Part shown: in pieces, positions 7,338 to 13,020 of the stretch
Layout: the number at the start of each line of letters is the position of its first letter
Numbering within the stretch: position 1 is the first letter of the stretch
Source of the DNA: an uncultured Riemerella sp.
GTDB taxonomy: Bacteria; Bacteroidota; Bacteroidia; Flavobacteriales; Weeksellaceae
DNA length: 13,020 bases
NCBI GenBank assembly: GCA_938037185.1
Contig: CALHQK010000111.1
Span: 1 to 13,020 of the forward strand
Direction: 5' to 3'
The notes under the pieces: generated by a model
Told to the model about the DNA's origin: nothing
Database searches by the model: none
The model's input: the letters and a program-made list of their open reading frames with translations, nothing else
Translations under genes and position numbers: made by a program

Positions 7338-8009
7338 ATGGGATTTCATATCATTAACATAAAAGGAGAAAAAATAGAGCATCAATTCATTGAAAATCAA
7401 AATGAATTAATGTATAGAGAAGATATCAAAAGTGATACTATTATATACCAAGGAGAGGAACATTGGACTCCTATTCGAGTTGGAGATTCAGAAATATATA
7501 AGAACTATTGCAAAGATTATTTTAGAGCAGGACTAAAGGCTCAAGAATTATTTAAAACTCAAGCTAAAGCTAACGGCCTGATGCTGGAAGAACTTTATCA
7601 AGACAAAGAAAGTTTTCAACAATATCTGGTTACACAAGAATTTATAAATATAAAAAGGGGTGATTTTCTGATAAGAAACTTTGGAAATATCGAAATCGAT
7701 GTAAAGTGTAGAAGTTTTTATGGAAAAAAAGGAAAAGAAACTTTCAATTTCAGATGTGAGGATGTAGAAAAACATCTGAATATGCAAAAACTCACAAACA
7801 CGCCAGTTGTACTAGCCATTTATAGGAGAAAAGGAAGTAATGTCATAGGAGACGCGCCTTATTTTATATCAATAAATACAATCAATGAACATAAAGAAAG
7901 TTTTAATGTCCATCATGAAGAAAAAGACAATACAGGAAATTGCTATCAAATACCAATTGCTTTAACAATAAATAGTTTTGATTTTATCAGAAACTTTATA
8001 ATAAACTAA
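7338..8009 (+). CDS. Unknown protein with a possible PD-(D/E)XK nuclease core
   Basis: A 223-aa protein that I do not recognise as a named family. The central part has the order expected of a PD-(D/E)XK nuclease: a helical region with acidic residues (about 61-100), then GDFLI with D109, a tight turn, a strand IEIDVKCRS giving D121-x-K123, and a further hydrophobic strand PVVLAIYRR (156-164). The N-terminal 50 residues look like a small beta domain. The C-terminus ends in a hydrophobic helix-like stretch. No signal peptide, no membrane segment. The start is 3 nt after the pyrC stop, so it is co-transcribed with the pyr genes. It is distinctly AT-rich (16 G+C in 60 at 7681-7740, against 28 in 60 at 6901-6960 in pyrC). 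The nuclease call is inference; a purely structural or binding role is possible. Confidence 0.85.
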   Translation: MGFHIINIKGEKIEHQFIENQNELMYREDIKSDTIIYQGEEHWTPIRVGDSEIYKNYCKDYFRAGLKAQELFKTQAKANGLMLEELYQDKESFQQYLVTQEFINIKRGDFLIRNFGNIEIDVKCRSFYGKKGKETFNFRCEDVEKHLNMQKLTNTPVVLAIYRRKGSNVIGDAPYFISINTINEHKESFNVHHEEKDNTGNCYQIPIALTINSFDFIRNFIIN

Positions 8010-8049
8010 TTTTTAACCAAATCATAAAAGAAATTTAACAGTTTATATC

Positions 8050-8730
8050 ATGGAACAATCTAAAAATAACCTCCCAAAAGTAAGTTTATATTGTAGAAGC
8101 TTTATTGACAAAGTCACTGCAAAAGCTGCCTACACTATAATTATGAAATATAATGATATAGAAAAATCCTTTTCTGAAAGTTTCAGAAAAAGCACAAACA
8201 ATCGTTTAGAACTAATGGGGATTATCTCTGGATTCCAAAAATTAAAAAAAACAGCAGACATAACTGTTTATATATCTTATCATTATATTATTGATCCTTT
8301 TGAAAAAGACTGGATTAGTAACTGGGTTAAAAATAACTGGATATCAAATAAAAGAAGAATTGCTAATCAAGATTTATGGAAACAATTATTAGATCTTACA
8401 AAGGAGCATATTGTTAAATTCGAATATTGTAATAATGAATATATAAAAAAATGCTACACTTTATCTCAGTTAGAAACACAAAAAAATATAGAGTTCAAAA
8501 TAGATGAAGTTTTTGAAGAAGAATATAGTCAGGAAATAAGAGAAGATAGAAAAATAAAAATTGATAAAGAAGGAGATTTGTGTAGAAAATGTAGCACACC
8601 TGTGGTAAAAAAAACACCCACACAAAAGAAAATAAAGGAAAATCAAATTTACTACTATGAATATATTTTACAATGTCCAAATTGTAGAACAATATTTTTT
8701 GTAGAAAGTGCTAAAAGATACTTACAATAA
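8050..8730 (+). CDS. Catalytically degenerate RNase HI homologue with C-terminal zinc ribbon
   Basis: A 226-aa protein. Residues 10-141 align nearly without gaps to E. coli RNase HI: TNNR-x-EL at 49-55, the W88/W92/W97 series (E. coli W81/W85/W90) and a DLW at 108-110. However, the catalytic residues are replaced: D10 by R16, D70 by S76, D134 by Y136, and H124 lies in a shortened segment with E130 at that place. Only E48 survives, as E54. Hydrolysis by the standard two-metal mechanism is therefore very unlikely, leaving hybrid or dsRNA binding as the plausible role. A charged linker (142-176) leads to CRKC (178-181) and CPNC (209-212), a zinc-ribbon pattern with 27 residues between the pairs. 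It follows the candidate nuclease gene after 40 nt and precedes carA by 19 nt. Very AT-rich (14 G+C in 60 at 8461-8520). The fold is confident; the function is unknown. Confidence 0.9.
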   Translation: MEQSKNNLPKVSLYCRSFIDKVTAKAAYTIIMKYNDIEKSFSESFRKSTNNRLELMGIISGFQKLKKTADITVYISYHYIIDPFEKDWISNWVKNNWISNKRRIANQDLWKQLLDLTKEHIVKFEYCNNEYIKKCYTLSQLETQKNIEFKIDEVFEEEYSQEIREDRKIKIDKEGDLCRKCSTPVVKKTPTQKKIKENQIYYYEYILQCPNCRTIFFVESAKRYLQ

Positions 8731-8749
8731 ACTTATTCAACTAATAAAA

Positions 8750-9826
8750 ATGAACAAAAAACTCATATTAGAATCAGGAGAAGTTTTCTACGGAGAAGGC
8801 TTCGGAGCGGATACAGAGACCAGCGGCGAGGTGGTTTTCAGCACAGGAATGACTGGCTATCAAGAACTTATCTCCGACCCTTCCTTTTGTGGGCAAATCG
8901 TCTGCATGACCTACCCGCTCATCGGGAATTATGGAATCAATCGTGATGATTACGAAAGCATAGAACCAGCCATCAAAGGGTTGATTATCAAAGAACTCTG
9001 CGATATGCCTTCTAACTTTCGTTCTCAACTCACTCTGGATGAACTCTTTAAGAAAAAAAATCTTTCAGGAATTTCAGGAATTGATACCCGAAAACTAACC
9101 CGAATTCTCCGAAGCAAAGGCGTAACGAAAGGTAAAATCGTCAATGCTGATGCAGATGAACAAAACATCATCAATGAGCTGAAAGCCAACATTTTACCTA
9201 AAAATCAAATCGAGCAGGTTTCCACCAAAACTCCCTACGCCAACCCTGGCAGAGGCTTTAAAGTGGTGCTGATGGACTTTGGAGCAAAACTCGGCATCAT
9301 CCGTGAATTATCCCAAAGAAACTGCGATATCACGGTAGTTTCCCACGATACCTCAGCCGAAGAAATCCTTCTAATGGCTCCTGACGGCGTAATGCTCTCC
9401 AACGGCCCTGGCGACCCGCAGGACATCCCTCACGCACACGAAACTGTGAGAAAACTCCTTGGCAAAGTCCCTATTTTTGGGATTTGTATGGGACATCAGG
9501 TGATAGGGCTGGCGTGCGGCGCGAAGACTTTTAAACTAAAATTCGGGCACAGAGGAGGCAATCATCCTGTTTTGGATTTAAGAACCAATAAAGTCTCTAT
9601 CACTTCCCAAAACCACGGCTATGCCATTGACCAAAATAGTCTGAAAGACACAGATTTAGAGGAAACCCACATCGCACTGAATGACCGCACGAATGAAGGA
9701 GTCCGCCACAAGAAATACCCTTGTTTCTCTGTCCAATACCATCCAGAAGCAAGCCCTGGCCCAGAAGATGCCAACTATCTTTTTGATGAATTTATCGATT
9801 TGATGAGGGAAAATGCTGTTAAATAA
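8750..9826 (+). CDS. carA: Carbamoyl-phosphate synthase, small (glutaminase) subunit
   Basis: Class I glutamine amidotransferase that releases ammonia from glutamine and channels it to CarB. The N-terminal CPSase small-chain domain starts at MNKKLILESGEVFYGEGFG; the glutaminase domain holds the oxyanion region SNGPGDP (217-223) and the nucleophile loop GICMGHQ with C246. The triad is completed by H331 and E333 in YHPEASPGPED. At 358 aa it has normal length. The ATG at 8750 is chosen over the in-frame ATG at 8708, which lies inside the RNase H-like gene and would add 14 unrelated residues. It is the third recognised pyrimidine gene of the operon and is separated from pyrC by the two-gene cassette. 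Confidence 0.97.
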   Translation: MNKKLILESGEVFYGEGFGADTETSGEVVFSTGMTGYQELISDPSFCGQIVCMTYPLIGNYGINRDDYESIEPAIKGLIIKELCDMPSNFRSQLTLDELFKKKNLSGISGIDTRKLTRILRSKGVTKGKIVNADADEQNIINELKANILPKNQIEQVSTKTPYANPGRGFKVVLMDFGAKLGIIRELSQRNCDITVVSHDTSAEEILLMAPDGVMLSNGPGDPQDIPHAHETVRKLLGKVPIFGICMGHQVIGLACGAKTFKLKFGHRGGNHPVLDLRTNKVSITSQNHGYAIDQNSLKDTDLEETHIALNDRTNEGVRHKKYPCFSVQYHPEASPGPEDANYLFDEFIDLMRENAVK

Positions 9827-9857
9827 AAAAACTTTTAATTCTAAAATCTAAATAAAC

Positions 9858-12800
9858 ATGAAGCGCACAGATATAAAAACCATTCTCGTCATAGGCTCTG
9901 GCCCTATCATCATAGGACAGGCAGCGGAATTTGACTACGCGGGAACACAGGCCTGTTTATCCCTAAAAGAGGAAGGATACAGAGTCATCCTCATCAACTC
10001 AAATCCTGCCACCATCATGACCGATGCAGAAATCGCCGATAAAGTCTATATAGAACCGATTTCCTTGGAGTTCGTGAGCCAGATTATCCGAAAGGAACGC
10101 CCAGATGCTCTTTTGCCTACTCTGGGAGGACAGACAGGGCTGAATATGGCAATAGAACTAAAAAAATCAGGGATTTTAGATGAGTGTAAAGTAGAAGTTT
10201 TGGGAACTAAACTTTCTGCTATCAATCGCGCCGAAGACCGAGATTTATTCCGAGAACTGATGAACGAGCTGGGCGAACCTGTCCCAGAATCAGACATTGT
10301 GAATACATTAGAAAGCGCTCTGAATTTCGCTGACAGAATCGGCTATCCTGTGATTGTGCGCCCTGCCTTCACCCTTGGAGGAACAGGCGGCGGTATCGCT
10401 TCCAACGAGCAGGAACTTACCGAAATCGTAGAACTTGGACTAAAACACAGTCCTGTAAATCAGTGCCTTATAGAAAAATCCATCGCAGGATTCAAAGAGA
10501 TAGAATACGAAGTAATGCGAGATTCTAACGACAATGCCATAGTGGTCTGCAACATGGAAAACATAGACCCTGTGGGCGTACACACTGGCGATTCTATAGT
10601 AGTTGCTCCCTCGCAGACCCTCTCTGACAGGGAATATCAGATGCTGCGAAATACTTCGCTGAAAATCATCCGTGCTTTGGGAATTGAAGGTGGATGTAAT
10701 GTACAGCTGGCTCTGGATCCGCATTCGTTTAATTATTATGTAATCGAAGTTAATCCGAGAGTGTCCCGTTCATCGGCTTTGGCGAGTAAAGCTACGGGCT
10801 ACCCTATTGCTAAAATCGCGGCTAAAATCGCTGTGGGACTGACTTTGGATGAAATCATAAATCCTGTTACGGGCAAAACTTATGCTTGTTTCGAACCTGC
10901 TTTGGATTATGTAGTTACCAAATTCCCTCGTTTTCCGTTTGATAAATTCGAAACGGCGGACAGAAGATTATCCACACAAATGAAAGCCACAGGCGAAATC
11001 ATGGCTATTGGAAGAAACTTTGAAGAATCCCTCCAAAAAGCCATCCGCTCACTAGAAACAGGCATCCAGCATTTGGGATTAAAGGAAAAACAAGCCCTTG
11101 CCCTAACCGATGAAGAAATAGAAAGAAGAATAAAAATCTGCGATGACGAGAGGCTTTTTATCATTGGAGAAGCGCTGCGCAGAGGCTACGACTGGGAGAA
11201 AATAGTGGATTGGAGCAAAATAGACAAATTCTTCATTTGGAAAATCAAAAAACTCATTGATTTTGAAGTTGAAATAAAAAACAATCCATTTAACAAAGAG
11301 ATTTTAATCAAGGCTAAAAAATTAGGTTTTTCTGACCTTAATTTAGCCCACCTTTGGAACTGTGCGCAGAGGGAAATTTTTAATTTTAGAAAAGAAAACG
11401 GCATCATGCCAGTTTATAAAATGGTGGATACCTGCGCAGCCGAGTTCGAGTCCGAAACTCCTTATTTCTACGGAACTTACGAGGAAGAAAACGAATCCAT
11501 TGCCAGCGATAAGGAAAAAATCATCGTGCTGGGTTCAGGGCCTATCCGTATCGGGCAGGGCGTGGAGTTTGACTACGCAACGGTGCATTCTGTATGGGCG
11601 ATTAAGGAAATGGGCTGTGAGGCGATTATCATCAATAATAATCCTGAAACCGTTTCTACGGATTTCTCCATTTCGGATAAGTTATATTTCGAGCCGCTGA
11701 CCGAGGAAGATGTAATGAACATCATCGAACTTGAAAAACCAAAAGGCGTGGTAGTGCAGTTTGGCGGACAGACTGCTATCAATTTGGCTGATAAACTGGC
11801 TGCCCACGGAGTAAGGATTTTAGGAACTTCATTAGAAGATCTGGACAGAGCCGAAAACCGAGATAAATTCGAGAAAGCCCTGCAGGATTTAGGCATTCCT
11901 CAGCCGAAAGGAAAAACTTCCACTTCAAAAGAAGAGGCCATAAAAATTGCCAATGAAATCGGCTATCCTGTGCTTGTCCGTCCAAGCTATGTTTTGGGAG
12001 GAAGAGCTATGGAAATCGTTTATACAGAGGAAGAACTCGCTCATTACATGGAAAATGCAGTGGAGGCAAGCCCTGAACATCCTGTGCTGATAGACCGATA
12101 TTTGATAGGGAAAGAAGTGGAAGTAGATGCTATTTCTGATGGCGAAACCACCATAATCCCTGGAATTATGGAACATATCGAGCGGGCAGGCGTGCATTCG
12201 GGAGATTCCATCGCGGTGTATCCTCCTCAAAATCTGACACAAAAGCAGATGGACACGCTCTCTGACTACACGCAGAGACTTGCCAAAGGTCTGAATATCA
12301 TTGGCTTGATGAACATTCAATATGTGATTTCTGATGGAGAGGTGTTTGTCATAGAAGTCAATCCTCGCTCGTCCAGAACCGTTCCTTTTTTGTCCAAAAT
12401 CACTGGCGTTCCGATGGCAAAATTAGCCACAAAAGCCATTCTCGGAGCAAAATTAAAAGATTTAGGCTATCAAAATGGACTTATTCCTAATAAAGAGGGT
12501 GTCTATGTGAAAGTTCCTGTTTTTAGTTTTAGTAAATTGTCCAAAGTGGATATTTCCCTCGGCCCTGAGATGAAATCCACAGGAGAAGTGATGGGCAAAG
12601 ACCAAACCCTAGAAAAAGCTTTATATAAAGGACTTATCGGTGCAGGAAGAAAAGTCCCTACCCATGGAGCGATTCTCTTCACGGTTTCTGACAAAGACAA
12701 AGCCGAAGCCGTGGGACTTGCGAAAAGATTTAGCGATATAGGTTTCCGAATATGGGCTACAGAAGGAACTGCGAAATTCTTTGAACAACATGGCGTAAAA

Positions 12801-13020
12801 ACCAAAATAGGCTACAAAATAGGCGAAGAAGATGTAAACCTGATAGACCTCATCCACAAAGGAAAAGTGCAGTATGTGGTAAATACCACCACCAAAGGGA
12901 AACAATCTGAGCGGGACGGCTTCCAAATCCGCCGTATGTCGGTAGAAAACGGAGTTCCATGCCTTACCTCTATGGATACCGTGGAAGCCATTCTAAAAGT
13001 GCTGGAATCCCTTACTTTTA
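9858..13020 (+). CDS. carB: Carbamoyl-phosphate synthase, large subunit, 3' end cut by window edge
   Basis: Makes carbamoyl phosphate from bicarbonate, ammonia and two ATP; partner of CarA. 1,054 complete codons are seen and the family is about 1,060-1,080 aa, so only the last few residues are missing. The frame is open throughout. The first synthetase half begins with [20 protein letters not shown] and has the ATP-grasp glycine loop LGGTGGG near residue 175. A central helical region of about 150 residues follows. The second half repeats the pattern with [16 protein letters not shown] near 560 and [10 protein letters not shown] near 710. The C-terminal MGS-like domain, the usual site of allosteric control by UMP or ornithine, starts near 930. 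It lies 31 nt after carA, with an A-rich region ahead of the ATG. Confidence 0.97.
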   Translation, partial: MKRTDIKTILVIGSGPIIIGQAAEFDYAGTQACLSLKEEGYRVILINSNPATIMTDAEIADKVYIEPISLEFVSQIIRKERPDALLPTLGGQTGLNMAIELKKSGILDECKVEVLGTKLSAINRAEDRDLFRELMNELGEPVPESDIVNTLESALNFADRIGYPVIVRPAFTLGGTGGGIASNEQELTEIVELGLKHSPVNQCLIEKSIAGFKEIEYEVMRDSNDNAIVVCNMENIDPVGVHTGDSIVVAPSQTLSDREYQMLRNTSLKIIRALGIEGGCNVQLALDPHSFNYYVIEVNPRVSRSSALASKATGYPIAKIAAKIAVGLTLDEIINPVTGKTYACFEPALDYVVTKFPRFPFDKFETADRRLSTQMKATGEIMAIGRNFEESLQKAIRSLETGIQHLGLKEKQALALTDEEIERRIKICDDERLFIIGEALRRGYDWEKIVDWSKIDKFFIWKIKKLIDFEVEIKNNPFNKEILIKAKKLGFSDLNLAHLWNCAQREIFNFRKENGIMPVYKMVDTCAAEFESETPYFYGTYEEENESIASDKEKIIVLGSGPIRIGQGVEFDYATVHSVWAIKEMGCEAIIINNNPETVSTDFSISDKLYFEPLTEEDVMNIIELEKPKGVVVQFGGQTAINLADKLAAHGVRILGTSLEDLDRAENRDKFEKALQDLGIPQPKGKTSTSKEEAIKIANEIGYPVLVRPSYVLGGRAMEIVYTEEELAHYMENAVEASPEHPVLIDRYLIGKEVEVDAISDGETTIIPGIMEHIERAGVHSGDSIAVYPPQNLTQKQMDTLSDYTQRLAKGLNIIGLMNIQYVISDGEVFVIEVNPRSSRTVPFLSKITGVPMAKLATKAILGAKLKDLGYQNGLIPNKEGVYVKVPVFSFSKLSKVDISLGPEMKSTGEVMGKDQTLEKALYKGLIGAGRKVPTHGAILFTVSDKDKAEAVGLAKRFSDIGFRIWATEGTAKFFEQHGVKTKIGYKIGEEDVNLIDLIHKGKVQYVVNTTTKGKQSERDGFQIRRMSVENGVPCLTSMDTVEAILKVLESLTF

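Noticed and set aside
8050..8730. Active ribonuclease HI (rnhA)
   Set aside because: The homology is clear, but three of four catalytic carboxylates and the active-site histidine are replaced, so an enzyme name would mislead.
7331..8760. Direct repeats flanking the two-gene cassette as marks of insertion
   Set aside because: The sequences before 7338 and 8750 look alike only as AT-rich start regions (TTAAAATATG and ATAAAAATG). There is no exact repeat long enough to call a target-site duplication, and no transposase or integrase is present.
1..13020. CRISPR arrays, tRNA or rRNA genes, insertion sequences
   Set aside because: No regularly spaced repeats, cloverleaf genes, ribosomal RNA stretches or transposase frames were seen; the only RNA gene recognised is the SRP RNA.

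Overview
The window looks like chromosome of a flavobacterium (phylum Bacteroidota), probably close to Chryseobacterium or its relatives. The evidence is TAnnTTTG-type -7 promoter elements, A-rich start regions instead of Shine-Dalgarno sites, a GIN-domain (DUF2807) lipoprotein, a flavobacterial-type phosphohexomutase, and proteins rich in Lys, Ile and Asn. The genus is inference from general likeness; the phylum is well supported.

Left part (1-3656, minus strand): a compact four-gene unit read right to left. It holds a membrane-anchored family 2 glycosyltransferase, a small two-helix membrane protein, a GIN-domain lipoprotein and a phospho-sugar mutase that runs off the left edge. Spacings are 1 nt, a 4-nt overlap and 18 nt, so they are very likely co-transcribed. 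The sugar mutase and glycosyltransferase suggest envelope or sugar metabolism.

Middle (3657-5164): a small-type SRP RNA gene (ffs) on the plus strand, with its own -7 element and terminator. A second, bidirectional terminator separates it from two minus-strand genes, a PF04020 'phage holin family' membrane protein and a UPF0173 metallo-beta-lactamase-fold hydrolase.

Right part (about 5000-13020, plus strand): a de novo pyrimidine operon, pyrB - pyrC - two unfamiliar genes - carA - carB, with carB cut by the right edge. CarAB makes carbamoyl phosphate, PyrB joins it to aspartate and PyrC closes the ring to dihydroorotate. PyrB resembles the Bacillus type, and no pyrI is present. The leader carries a promoter, a 23-codon ORF, a small hairpin, a U-rich tract and a strong intrinsic terminator whose 5' arm overlaps the leader stop codon. 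This layout is that of UTP-sensitive attenuation, as in enterobacterial pyrBI.

The most unusual element is the AT-rich two-gene cassette between pyrC and carA (7338-8730). Its first gene has a D...DVK pattern suggestive of a PD-(D/E)XK nuclease. Its second is an unmistakable RNase HI homologue that has lost three of the four catalytic carboxylates and the active-site histidine, keeps only the Glu of the NNR-x-EL motif, and carries a C-terminal CxxC...CxxC zinc ribbon. A catalytically dead RNase H-fold protein beside a candidate nuclease, inside a UTP-regulated housekeeping operon, is the best candidate here for an undescribed system. Its function is inference only.
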